DNA of 64,000 nt from NCBI GenBank assembly GCA_947179485.1, contig OX359246.1:71637508-71701507 (forward strand), written 5' to 3'. The DNA is from Allacma fusca. Taxonomy: Eukaryota > Arthropoda > Collembola > Symphypleona > Sminthuridae. Made by a program: the position numbers and the translations under genes. Numbering within the stretch: position 1 is the first letter of the stretch; the number at the start of each line of letters is the position of its first letter. Positions 1-11,056 of this stretch are shown one piece after another. The notes beneath the pieces were generated by a model. That model did not search any database. It was not told where the DNA came from and saw only the letters and a list, made by a program, of their open reading frames with translations.

Positions 1-309
1 AGTTTGAATGCCAAAACCGGAGTGATTCACTTTATTTTAGAGTAGTTAGTTCCTCAGTTGCAGTCAATTCTTAAGGCTATCCTTCAATACATTCTCGTGA
101 TAAAGTCATAAACGCATTATTTAATTCTAATATTTCTAAAATTGAATACGTTGTTTTCCGAAATAAGTTGTTTTCCTAAATACATCGTCGATGACAATAA
201 TAACGCAACAGTATAGTAATTTGCTAGCAAACCGTAAAAGACATCACACCTAATACAAACCAAAACAATGTACGCAACGTATCATTTTTAAACATTTGCA
301 AATGCTACA

Positions 310-1455
310 AATTAATCACAGCACCATAAACGATTCTCTTATTGTGTACAGATCTCCCGCATATATGGCTTCCTCTGTTCAGTCCCGTGTTCCAACATAT
401 ATCTTGCAATAAGAATGTTCTCTAGTGCTGGAAAAAATCTTCGTGAAAGACATATCACAAATTTGCCAAAAAATGTTGTACAATCTTACCCTTGTCAGTT
501 CTGCAAAAAACTAACTTGTACGAACGGTAATGCTAAAACAATCATGCTTGACTTTAACTGAATTCAAATCAAAAATAACATTAAAGATTAATTACCTTGT
601 TCTGGATGGGAGACCACATTTACTGACTGCAGATATAAAGGCACTTAAATTGTTAACTGCTCTGTTATTATTATCTGCTTCCAGAAATACAATTAGGCGT
701 GACTTGCCATCGATGTCTCCTCGAACACGTATTTTCCAAATATTGGCATACATTACTGTAATTAATATATAATAACGCATAGGTTCGATACTCTTAATTA
801 TTATAGTAGTTTATATTTACTACCTGACTAATTTCAAATGAGTATCTGCAAGATTGAAAATAAAAAAACGTTGCAATCAGTGTTTTATTGAAAAATATTG
901 ATTTAATAAAGACACTGAAGCTTTCCCATACCGATATGCCAAATATCGTTTGAATGACGCACAAAGTACTTTCTCCGCACAATAATCCTGTAAGAGATTG
1001 TTCTTTGGAAAACACCCCTTGGATCCACCCGTTTGACGCTTTCTCTGATCTTACACTGCTGAACTGTGTAATCCCTGGCTTGCAAGTAACCTTGAACATG
1101 TCTGTACCCACTATTGGGAAAGTCTTGTAAAATATTAGCAACCATGGCATCCAAATTCTCAGCAGATATGTTGGCGTACCGGGAAACCTACACACACGAG
1201 ATAGCACTAATCGTATTGAAAGTATTTCAACAAATATTTATATAATTTTGTGTCGAAATCGTGGACCCAATAAGTTCATATTTACTTACTGAAATCTCCC
1301 CTGCGTTCAATCGTCTATACAAAGTCATCCGCAAAACCCTAACAATCTTTGCAATTGTTGCAATGTTAAATCCTAGGGTGAAAAAGTGTTCTATTCATTC
1401 TGTATCAATATCACTCATCGGCCGTCCTGGTTTTATCATCGTTCCATCTTGATTG
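310..1455 (-). pseudogene. Integrase-core (DDE, rve-like) transposase remnant
   Basis: Minus-strand exons read as one family of eukaryotic integrase-core proteins. An HTH-like exon (about 1455-1290) contains 'IAKIVRVLRMTLYRRLNAGE'. A core exon (about 1170-920) contains 'SGYRHVQGYLQARDY', 'RVDPRGVFQR' and 'WHI'. A second core exon (755-596) contains 'RGDIDGKSRLIVFLEA' and 'NNRAVNNLSAF...SKCGLPSR'. An 11-nt microexon (490-500) would encode 'RTDK'. A last exon (427-about 310) contains 'ENILIARYMLEHG' and 'ENRLWCCD'. Relatives combine an HTH, a WHIDGNHK-like first-Asp motif, SRVRTDKGGEN and NQRIERLW. Here the first-Asp region is not intact in the reading I can make. In-frame stops lie at 1397-1395 (TGA, HTH exon) and 341-339 (TAA, just before the ENRLW motif). 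This is a decayed copy; the family assignment is from recalled motifs, not a search. The window edge may cut off further sequence. Confidence 0.6.
490..500 (-). other. Putative 11-nt microexon in the integrase remnant
   Basis: On the minus strand the 11 bases AACTGACAAGG are preceded by a TTTTTTGCAG acceptor and followed by a GTAAGA donor. The upstream exon ends in phase with two bases left over (...aca ag|gtaat at 596). Joining gives R-T-D-K and continues in frame into the next exon (acceptor ...ttttttccag, exon from 427). The D is where the family has its second catalytic Asp. Seen: splice sites and phase. Inferred: that it was spliced. Confidence 0.55.
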
Positions 1456-2386
1456 ACGAAATGTAGGTCCGATAGTTGTAAAAGGCAGTAACACACCGTC
1501 ACAAGCCAAAGCTTATCTGCTTTCGAGGTAGCTATTAATTGACACAGACAATCCATTTTTGCAATAACTCATTGTCATCGTAGTCGGTCATTGTAGTCGC
1601 GACTCAAATTCAATAAACTGATACAATCGTGTAATTCAGTTACTACAATTTGTTGATTGAACATTGTTGAAATAAAATATTACTAAAATGGTTCAAAGTA
1701 ATCCCAAAATATTAACATACGTAACAAAACTACAACGGCACAATGATGAATACGATTAAAGAAAATGTCAGTCAGTTTTCAGTTTGAGTATTTATGTCCC
1801 CAAGTTTAGATGCGATTTTCAGGTTTAAAAATAGCGGCGATACTAGCTCATATTCTACCATAAGTACATTTTTTAAACGGTAGCCGGCAACAATTATATT
1901 CTGCCGTGATCATGTTCTCATAATTTCGAGCGGCGAACGGAATGATGAGATGTTATAGTTTACCACACTCAAATTTGCTTAATTAATCAAACTAATTAGT
2001 CTACAAATGCTCCTAAACTTGACGACTTAATATTAATAATTTATTTACGTCCATTTGTGAGCAAACTTCGGGACTTAGAAAACTGTGAAACACACAAAAC
2101 CGAAGAAGATAAGCTTTATATACTTTTTTCGAAGTAGTTACTAATAGGGCTTCTACCAGGAATTTTTTGTTGTCCCGCTGACAAATCCGCCCCGTTCCAA
2201 AATCCCCGGGACAAAAATTCCCGATTCCGTCCTAAAATTACATGGGCACCCTGATTCAATTTTCACACGACCACAAAACAGTCATGTATTTGTTGTCACT
2301 AGAAAATGGTTTGGGAGAGCCAGAACAATTGTAAAAAAAACAAATTTCCTATGTGACATTTACATGATTTGGAGATATACCAATTA
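1456..2386. other. No gene recognised
   Basis: AT-rich sequence with short ORFs only. I see no domain, no TIR pair and no tandem array. It lies between the integrase HTH exon and two unassigned minus-strand open stretches. Confidence 0.4.
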
Positions 2387-2949
2387 TTACAATTCATGAG
2401 CAGGTCTGATATACATAATTTGGTTACAAGTTGTAAATAATCGCATTGCTGGGTCCTGCTCAGAATGGACTTGAATTGATGATAGTATATCTCCTAGGGC
2501 ACTTGAGTAGCCCTTCATGAAATCGAAGGGAACCAAATTCAGTAGTTGCCCAATTGAAATCCCTGTATCTATAAAATAAATTACAACATTTATTGCAATA
2601 TTGATTATGTAATATTCGTTCATATATCGTAAGTATCTCTTTGCGTTATATTAATAAGTACAAATAACTAAGAACTGAACGTGCTCTGTAATCTACTTGT
2701 CAATGTATTCTCATCAAATGAAATTAATTTATGCCCTAATCCACAACCCCGCAGGTACGTCGAATATTCACGGTTAGGTACAGCCATGTCATTTGGACCT
2801 CCCATGCAAATAAATGGACGAAAAATAGTAGACGATCCTCCTAACTGTTTGGAAAAGTCGTACGGAGCAAAGCGTTTGTAAAGCTCCCATTCCAAAGAAC
2901 TGTTATAACTTTTTAATCTGTCAAAGAATAATAGTAGTAGTGTGTGCAC
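2387..2949 (-). other. Two unassigned open stretches, possible exons
   Basis: Minus-strand frames at about 2949-2668 ('SLEWELYKRFAPYDFSKQLG', later 'GPNDMAVPNREYSTYLRGCG') and about 2623-2387 ('NLVPFDFMKGYSSALGDILS', later 'AMRLFTTCNQIMYIRP') have protein-like composition. They lie between the HECT-like gene and the integrase remnant on the same strand. They could be N-terminal exons of the integrase gene or further exons of the HECT-like gene. I recognise no domain, so no function is proposed. Confidence 0.3.
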
Positions 2950-3137
2950 TTGTTTCCTTCAAAGAAACGCTGAAGTTATGTATTTTTAATGCATTCAAAT
3001 GTGTATCTATCCGCGCGTTTAGTTTTACAATCCTGCCTTTTCAGCTCAAACCCCACGGAAGCATCACAAAGTTGTCCTATTATTATATTAATATTGCTGA
3101 CTATTATGTACATTACTAGTAATTAATAACTTAGCAA

Positions 3138-3247
3138 CAGAGATGTATTTTATAAAAATTTTACTGGTACCTTATTTAGTATTTTATGTCACGGAAAAAA
3201 TACAAAGTATTCGGTATTTATAAATTGAGGTATTTTACACATCTCTG
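3138..3247. mobile_element. 110-bp hAT-like MITE with CAGAGATGT ends
   Basis: Starts CAGAGATGTATTTTAT and ends ...GGTATTTTACACATCTCTG, an inverted pair sharing CAGAGATGT. The flanks are CTTAGCAA (3130-3137) and CTTAGTAT (3248-3255), a 6/8 match compatible with a decayed 8-bp target duplication. The interior repeats the TATTT/AAATAC words seen in the larger element at 16477-17868, so it looks like a deletion derivative of that family. Confidence 0.6.
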
Positions 3248-3470
3248 CTTAGTATAATGTTTATTATTTACTGTTAATAAACTCGTTAGGATCCAAAATT
3301 ATTTAAACGTAACTCAACAGGTAGTTATTAACATAATTGTAGTATTAATTGAAAAGGTATTTTTATTTTGTAATTAATTTTGTAATTATATCAACATAAG
3401 GAACTAATTTATGAGCTAATCTACAAAAACAGTTACATGACATTTTTCAACTTTAGAATAAGGTGTTTAA

Positions 3471-6400
3471 TTAAGGTATTTTTGCACTGTCGTATCGGGC
3501 ATATTTTCCACCACCAACTACGATGGCGACTGAAAGAATGTCTTCAGTCAACAAAGAAGGAACCTGAATTGTGGAAGAACACACGTTGAAGTGGAAGTCC
3601 TCAGCTGCTTCAATAGTTATCCAGTCCATTTTCCCAGAAGGATTAGCATTGCCAGTACATGCCATTAGATACGTTTTTAACTTTTCAGAATCTAAAATAA
3701 ATAGTACCACATTATGAAATTATTATTTTGAGGAAGCTGTGTAGCTTGTCTAGATTTTTGTACCATTTTTATTTTTCTTCAAATGTGCGATAATGACGCC
3801 CATAGCTTTGTCCTCTTGATGATACTCTGGAAGGATTGTGTCATTGCACTTTGTTCGAAGAATGCGTTTGATGTTTTTCATATTAGGGAAACTTTCTAAT
3901 GAGAATACGAGTCTAGCGCATTTTGGATTGACCCTCAAGAATTCATTGATCCCAGTTGCCTCCAATTTGCGCTTAATGATGTTCATGACCACCATTCGAC
4001 GTCTGAAAATGTCTTCAAACGCAATTTGCCTCTTTTTTGATACGACTGCTTCTGGTGTATTTGGTGTGGTGATGTTCAATTGCCTATAGAATTGATGCAT
4101 ACTCAGGTTTTCTATGCTAGTAGGCTGCTTTCCGGTTCCGATTTTGTCAATCTGTTAACAATAATTTTATGAGGCGTTTACTTTTGATAGCAATTTCTAA
4201 TTAAAAATCGCACAGCTTTGTAATAGCCTAAATAGTGATACAAAAATTTTAAATCAATTCTCAATTGCTTGTAAATTGTTAATTAAATTCCTATTGCAGA
4301 GATTGCCTCTTGCGCTGCGTAGCTTAAATCTTCCGGGTCCCAGTAAAATTCCGTACTGTCTGAAAAGTCCCGAACCATAAGATATTGCAAGAAACAGGTC
4401 GACAAACCGGGAAATGCGTAGGTCCCATGTACCATAGAACAAATGGCCAGGTTAGAAATAGCGAGAACAGTCGACGGAACCTACAATCTGGACTATGAAG
4501 TTTGTTGCATAGTGGTCCATCAAACACAGGAGTTCCACAATATGTCTCCGTCAAAAGTGTTTGAGTTGTCTCGTAAATCCAAGAGTTTGTAAGAGCTCCT
4601 AAATCAACCCCTGTAGAACACTTGGGTGGAGTAAACAAGAAATTACAGTACATACTTTATCTTTACAGCTCAAGAAATATTACCTGCATCTCCAATAAAT
4701 TCCATCTTGGGTTTTTTGTAGGGATCGAATGTTTCGGAGCTCAGGACAGCAACACTTTCTTGTAAATTAGTGCGGTTTATCAGGACTTTCTGCCGACCAT
4801 CAACGCCAAGATTTTTTCTGAATTGGTTTAACACGGCCTCTGAAAATATTAGTTTAACTGAGCATACCTCTGATTTTATTACAAGTTCCAGTATCATTGC
4901 ATATTTGTTATAGTATTAGCAAAGGTATTACCAGGGGATACAAACTTGTACCCATCGTCGACATTGAAGTGCTTGTAAATCATTTATACCACGTAGTAAT
5001 AATATCGTTAGAGTTGTAGTAAAAGTATGTAGTTAAAGTAAATTCTAAAACGTTAAACAATTACATCGAGATTCGTTGGAGCTTGAAAGTTACTGTTTGT
5101 AGGATGTGCAGGATTCACAGCACGGACTTCCTGAGATGAACCAATGTATCAGTTATTCCAACAAAACCATTAATGAAATGAATATGGAAAAGTGTTAACT
5201 AACCTCATTTGTCGATGCAAATGTTGCATTTCGAATGTTTGTAAGAGGAACGTAGGTACTGGGTATATTTGGGTGTTATTACAGGTAAGAAAGAACCTTA
5301 CACTTTTCAAAAAAACATACGTCTAGCACTACATGGATGGTTTTGTTTTTGTGGCGGAATAAAGCATATCCGTCGGGAATAAGCTCCAAGTCATCCATAT
5401 TTCTCAGTTCCCTTGACTTCTGGCGGCCTCCCCAAGTTTGCATTTTCAGCGAGAAATTACAGTCTCTAATGTATTGTGAGAGCTTTGACTTTATGATGTC
5501 CCGAATTTCTTCGGATGTAGAATGCTTCCCTGAAAATTTTAATCTAGTTTCAATTCACGCGCAAGTTCATTCAATAAAACTCATCAAATAATTTTATCTA
5601 TTACGTAATCGGATGTAAGTTCTCATCTGGTCCTCCGGGCATTCAGAATCCTGGTCTTGATTAAATGAAATTTCAAGGGAGAACTCGTCTGATAATTTCG
5701 GCGGTTTATTGACAAAATGTAATGGACGCATGCTGGTGCTTCTTCGTTTAAGTAACGGCCGTATATTTGGTAGCGAGAAGTTAGACTTGTCAGAGACAAC
5801 AGAGAGACAAGAAGACAATATGCTGTTTCCGGCCCAGTTGCACTACCTAGAGTACAAATTATACTTACCGTTAAATTAATTTATATTACGTACATAATAC
5901 AATGAGATGAGCATAACCATGTTTTGAATTAAAATCGTACTTGTTGACATTTGAGTACTGGTAGAAATTCTAACAACACGTTGTGTAACAGAATCGGAAT
6001 TTGAAGGCCTTGCGAAGGTCCCACTGAATGAGGGTCGACTATTTCCTGTAAACATTAAATAACACAATTATATAATTGTCCGCATGCGACATCATATAGT
6101 GTCAAATTTGGAATCCGTTTTTAAGAATCAGTTGCATTATAATAAACACGACTGAAGCCTTTCAACTCATGACCTTTACATAAGTGAAGTATGTACTTCA
6201 AAAATTGTAGAAAACCTCGAAGAAAATATGCAATGAAGTTTAGTTTACTCTTGCCTGTTTGTCAAGACAATTGTTTTTTAAAAATTAGGGGGAAATTTTT
6301 AATAAGTAATAATATAGATCCTTACTTTCATTGCTTTCACTAGCATTGTTAGTTGAAATAAGAAAACTGGTAGTACTAGCATTTGGATTTTCACTACGCA

Positions 6401-6614
6401 CTCCTTGGTGCGTGGATTCAGCCGAACGTTGTATATATGTAGATTCTACAAATCAAAGTCAACGCATTAAACTCTGCCTTCATTTTCCTGCAATTTTGTA
6501 CTAAAACACCATGTCACCTATCCTTGACAATTATAAAGCTTAATTAACTTGCTGACCCACACTTGCTAGAATGGTTCTTAGAGCTGCTTTAATACTTTGC
6601 TCACGATTAGACAT
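3471..6614 (-). CDS. HECT-like (G2E3-type) multi-exon gene, possibly damaged
   Basis: Minus-strand exons run from ATG at 6614 (MSNREQSIKAALRTILAS...) through 6445-6326, about 6045-5936, 5818-about 5600, about 5530-5340 and several short exons, to a stop at 3471. The 3' half resembles an atypical HECT domain. 'MEFIGDAG' followed by 'GVDLGALTNSWIYETTQTLL' matches the HECT 'F.GE.G.D.GG..REF' region. 'LAICSMVHGTYAFPGLS' matches 'SLVHGGP'. 'LKTYLMACTGNANPSG' matches 'FATG...P', and 'CSSTIQVPSL' matches the region that carries the catalytic Cys in true HECT E3 ligases. The exon at 5530-5340 ('YIRDCNFSLKMQTWGGRQKS') is not recognised. The reading frame changes by one near 4490 without a clear intron, so the gene may be broken or my exon border wrong. 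The 5' exons lie in the 6071-8316 duplication. Family members often travel with transposons; ligase activity is not established. Confidence 0.5.
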
Positions 6615-8316
6615 TTTCCAAATTTCCGATTGACACCAAACAAAATTGACAAAACAAATATTGCTTTCCTTTCAGATGTTTCCGTGTGACTGGTATTACA
6701 CTCGTGTTTATTATATACTCATTTTCAGTATCATTTATTGTTTCATTCTCTCCCAATGAAGTCATTTGGATTCATGTTTGGATCATTGTTGTGCGAGTAA
6801 AATCGAGTGAATCTCGCGCATTGCGCAAAAGATGTAAGTTTTAATATTGTAGAACGGCTATCTTCTGTGAGCAACACAGCTACGTGTCCATCCTTCGAAG
6901 GATTTCCTTCAAAGAAGGCTTCTTTGAACGAATTAAGCCTTAGTTTAAGCAATTATGAAGGGAGCGAAAGAACGGCTGGAAAAGAAACTAAGGCTGAACG
7001 AAGGCCTATGTGCAGAAATAATGGAATGTGAAGGGAATGGTAATTTTACAGCCTTCGAATGCCTTTGAAACTTGCAATCCCATATACTATATTTTAGGCA
7101 AACTTGTCCCGTAACTAAAGTCAGAGTTATCCAAATGTGTTTCCCCTCCTTCAATCCTTCGAACGCAAAAAAATATATTCGTTTCCTTCCTTCAGAAGTC
7201 TTCAGATTGAAGGCTTGAAAACAACATTCCTTCCTTCACCCTTCCTTCGAGGTTGTTTTATTGAGATCCTGCCTTAAGCCTGCAGTAATAATTAATATTC
7301 TTCCCTCACCAAATTCCATCTTCTGTAATATTTTATTTTCATATATGACACAACAAAGTCAAGATACGAAAAATTACAGTAACCGCCAGAAACCGTCTTT
7401 CCATCATATTATATTTATCGTGGTACGTTACATGTGAATGAAAGCACGTATTGACAGCATTACAGTTAATTGTCATGAAAGGTACATTCGGCTCGCGAAG
7501 GGTGATTGGGAAGCACCCTTTCGTCAACTTAATTTTTTTCATCAATGCGCTGAAGCCTTACTTACTCCTTGGTAATTGTTTTCACCCTTCCTTCCCTTCA
7601 CTTCATTTCTCCCGAAAAAACACATCCTTCCCTAAAGGAAACCTTCTTTGAAGGGTACCCGTCGACGTGTGAACATCTCTGACTAAAGTTCATGTACGTA
7701 TGAAGGCACATCATAACTCAATTTTTTTAACGATGTTTCAAAATTGGAGGTCAAACTGAAAATGCTTCTTTTTTGTGTAAAAATGCTTGTCTGTCATATT
7801 CGTAGAAATGAGTTTTGTTTGTTGTGATGCAATTTGTATGCTGTGACTACTGGTAATGAAATAAAGAACGCCATTGGATTATATTCAATCTTTATCCTCA
7901 TAAACTTGTATTAATTAGTATTACATTGCTATGCGTAAATTCAAAATTACGTCAAATGATAAGTACTTATTCCAAACATTTTTACGTCAACCAAGCAACT
8001 GATACATGATTCGGAAAAGTGCTTACTTACAAGGTTGATCCCTTAGAATATTATCCTCAATCTAAGCAATCTTTAGTAATTATTGGAAGTATTTATGAAA
8101 ATCCTGGTAAATTTTAAAATTTACTGTCATCTCTTACAACTAGATGTTAGTAAGGTGCAGACTATTTTACTGGTTACCTACAATTTATTCTGAAACTGCT
8201 TGCATGAAGTCATATTATTATTTGCTGGAAACAAAGCCTTGCTGGACAAACACGAACAAACTTACTTAACATGTAGTATGATATATGTATTCAATGCGTT
8301 CTTGTTTTATTGATAC
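6071..8316. repeat. Long near-identical direct repeat, copy 1 (2246 bp)
   Basis: Identical to 11057-13302 apart from a few substitutions I could see (about 6533, 6870, 7410 and 7665). The offset is constant at 4986, so there are no net indels. It contains the start codon and first exons of the HECT-like gene, its upstream region and a CCTTC/GAAGG-rich array. The copies are separated by unique DNA (8317-11056). This is either a recent partial tandem duplication or an assembly duplication. No TG...CA ends are present, so it does not look like an LTR pair. Confidence 0.9.
6884..7660. repeat. GAAGG/CCTTC word array (also at 11870-12646)
   Basis: Dense, irregular runs of CCTTC and GAAGG (for example ccttcgaagg, ttccttccttcag, cttccttcgagg) fill about 780 bp. 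On the right the array closes with GAACATCTCTG (7670-7680), resembling the CAGAGATG ends of the hAT-like elements here. I could not find a convincing left end or target duplication. Probably another array-bearing non-autonomous element. Confidence 0.45.
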
Positions 8317-10190
8317 TGTTACATATGTATCATTTTTGGTAGAATTTGTGTATACAAGCACTAATACAAGGTAAAGTGCGATCGAAGCAGGGCCGCTTGC
8401 TAGTCAAAATACGACTCGAGAAACAACTCAGGAATGTGTCTATGTTATACATGGGACATATGCACTGGATCAGAGTAAAATAAGAACGCTTAAAGTTTCT
8501 CTCCAGTAAGTGCCTGAGTACGTCATGTAAGTACTTCCCCACTCGTATGCGGTTGTAGTGAACGCATGCAGAGGAGAGGATTGCATCATGCGTATGAATT
8601 CTGTTACTTATGTATATGTTAAAAATTGTATAGAATGTAAAATATAAGAGTAGAATTAAGATACGATCTGAGTGAATCATAGTCATGAGACTGTTGAATG
8701 ATTTCAGCTCAACATATGTATATAATATAATTTTAAGGAAAATGAGGAATATTATTTCCCCATGACAAAGACTCCACGGAGCATTCCATGTTGCACATTG
8801 CAATTGCATATTGCACTCTTTAGTATAAATATGGTTGCATTTCTGCATTTAGTATCTTAGTCTAAGTATAAGGATCAGCCATGCATTATGCTGGTTTGAT
8901 TCCTGAATCTTCTAATTGTAAGTATAGGTTAAGGATAGGAATAGGATAAGCATTAGGATAAATATTCCCATTACCTAGTCTTCATACTAGTAATGGAAGG
9001 GTCACTAATGTAAGGTTAGATGTGTTATTAACACCACTTTACACAGAACACAAACACATATTAGTATAGACCGAGTACTAATAATTAATTGGACATTAAT
9101 AACAATTTTATCAAAGAATAAAGTATTAGCAAGTATAAATAATACTCATTTTATTTATTTCAGAACTTTTATTTACAGCATCCATTAGGTTAATTTTAGG
9201 ATAACTCCGCGCCGAACCTGGGCAACATATCGAGTATTTTCAACAGAGAATACGACTTATGTTACATGCTGTTTGCTGCTAATTGGACCGAACCTCGTTC
9301 TCATTGAGAATTTTCATCAAAATTCGGGGAAATTCCACGGGAATGGCCCGCACTGCGGGGAAACTCATTCTTTTCACTGAAAAGTTGAGCTTTTGACTCA
9401 CGATCAGTCACATTTTGGGGGAATTATTATTCATGCACTGCATGTAATAATCAGCCAGTCCTACTAGGACGCGGATTTCAAAATTTCAGTGATTCCTGAG
9501 GACAAAAACAAAAATTTGAACCTTTCATTTCAAATTTTTCAACAAAGGAGGGGTATATCCGTACTTAAGTAAGTAAAATTAAATTTTGAAATTCAATTTT
9601 AACGGGTATTCGTCCTTTGAATATATGTATATATACATTAGAAATATTTTTGATATAATTTCGAAAATGTTAGGCCTTCGAGAGTGTTACGTAACCAGAA
9701 TATTTCAGTAAATTAGTCAGGATTTTAATGATAATTTATAAATACTCCAAAACTATCTCCCAAAATAAATTATTTAACAAGTGCCGTGACTTGGAAGCTC
9801 GAGGAACAGTAGAGCAGAGTCAGGAGGGATTGAAAGTACGGGTACACAAGTTGAGAATACGGCCACAGGCTGCTCAAATTTCTTGTGTAACTTGGAAAAT
9901 TAAATTGACCACTGGTCTATAAAATCGTAATGGTTAGCCAATCCGGTCTAATGCATTGGAATCCTTTAAAACTTACATGAATAGTCCAAGTGACGAACAC
10001 TGATGTACATCAAGGTAAGCTTATATGTTTTTGAAAATTATTCATAATCATAAGTCTTTAGGCTCGTCTATGAGCCAGAGTAGGTTGCATATATGAACCT
10101 TCTCACACCAATTCAAAAGGCAAATGAAATTTCATAAAAATTTCATAAAAATGGCTACTACATGGCTGCCACTTTTTAATGTTAAGAAGC
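8317..10190. other. Unique spacer between the long direct repeats, no gene recognised
   Basis: AT-rich. A 172-codon minus-strand open stretch (8848-8330) has no recognisable domain, low complexity and no coding-like context; I treat it as chance. A short 'taggataggaataggataagcattagga' patch lies near 8930. No TIR pair was found. Confidence 0.4.
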
Positions 10191-10194
10191 AATT

Positions 10195-10980
10195 TGGCAG
10201 GGACCATCCCCAATGACGTTCCACTGGAACCATCAAAATCTGTCCCATAAGTACTACTTATGGAGGTGCAACGCAACTATAGGGCAGAGGTTATGCAAGT
10301 AGTTCCCACAGGGATACATGCACCTCGAAGCTTCCTCTTAACCGAGGGTTCATCCCATGACAACGTCCCACAGGGACTACATACACACCATAAAGGACAT
10401 GGTCCGGTGTAAATGTAACACATGTAAGATCCTATAGTAAACTATGTATAGTTCCACTAGGACTTACATACGCACTCTTGGTCCAACAATGGTGGGGACC
10501 GCCCCTCATTACGTCCCACAGGGACTACTTAACCACCCTATAGGCATTGCCTGTGGTAAGTAGACAACTCCGTAGCAAATACATTGTTACACATACCCAC
10601 TGGGGTGTACATGTAGACCTATGCTACAACAATATAGGGGTCATCCATCCACTATGTCCCGAACACTATGATTCCAATTGCATAGTCAACTCCCAGGTTA
10701 GATGGTATAAGCACTCAACACATAGACATGAATATTATGTGGACATTAGGTAGGGGCTATCCACCTATTGTATCCAAAGGCTACTTATGTGAGTCAATGG
10801 ATAGGGAGCATATCATCTCGTGGTTACTAGGCGCATACCGGGTACTACCCTATGCTCATATTGCACCTATAGCTATGCATTGATAGTGAATCTAATACCA
10901 CGTGACCTGACATTAGGTTCATTAGCAGTCATAATAGTAAGCCATGATACCCGGTGTCTTGATTATACAGGGTAACTAAT
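10195..10980. repeat. Degenerate minisatellite with GTCCCacaGGGAC core
   Basis: A unit of very roughly 70-80 bp recurs with much divergence. Its best-kept part is ACGTCCCACAGGGACTAC (10362, 10511), with weaker versions near 10212, 10301, 10450, 10650 and 10770. The core GTCCC-aca-GGGAC is itself an inverted repeat. No gene is contained; the spurious frame 10547-10753 lies inside. Confidence 0.6.
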
Positions 10981-11056
10981 AAAATTTTAACTCTAATAAT
11001 ATTTTTAAAAAAAATAATATTCTAAAATAACTATGTGCCTAGAGGATAGTTATTAT

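Noticed and set aside
6743-7651. Short frames in the GAAGG array (and their copies at 11729-12637) as proteins
   Set aside because: They are identical in both repeat copies only because the DNA is; composition follows the CCTTC words.
8330-8848. 172-codon minus-strand frame as a gene
   Set aside because: No domain, hydrophobic low-complexity content, no splice or duplication support, and it starts right at the end of the long direct repeat.
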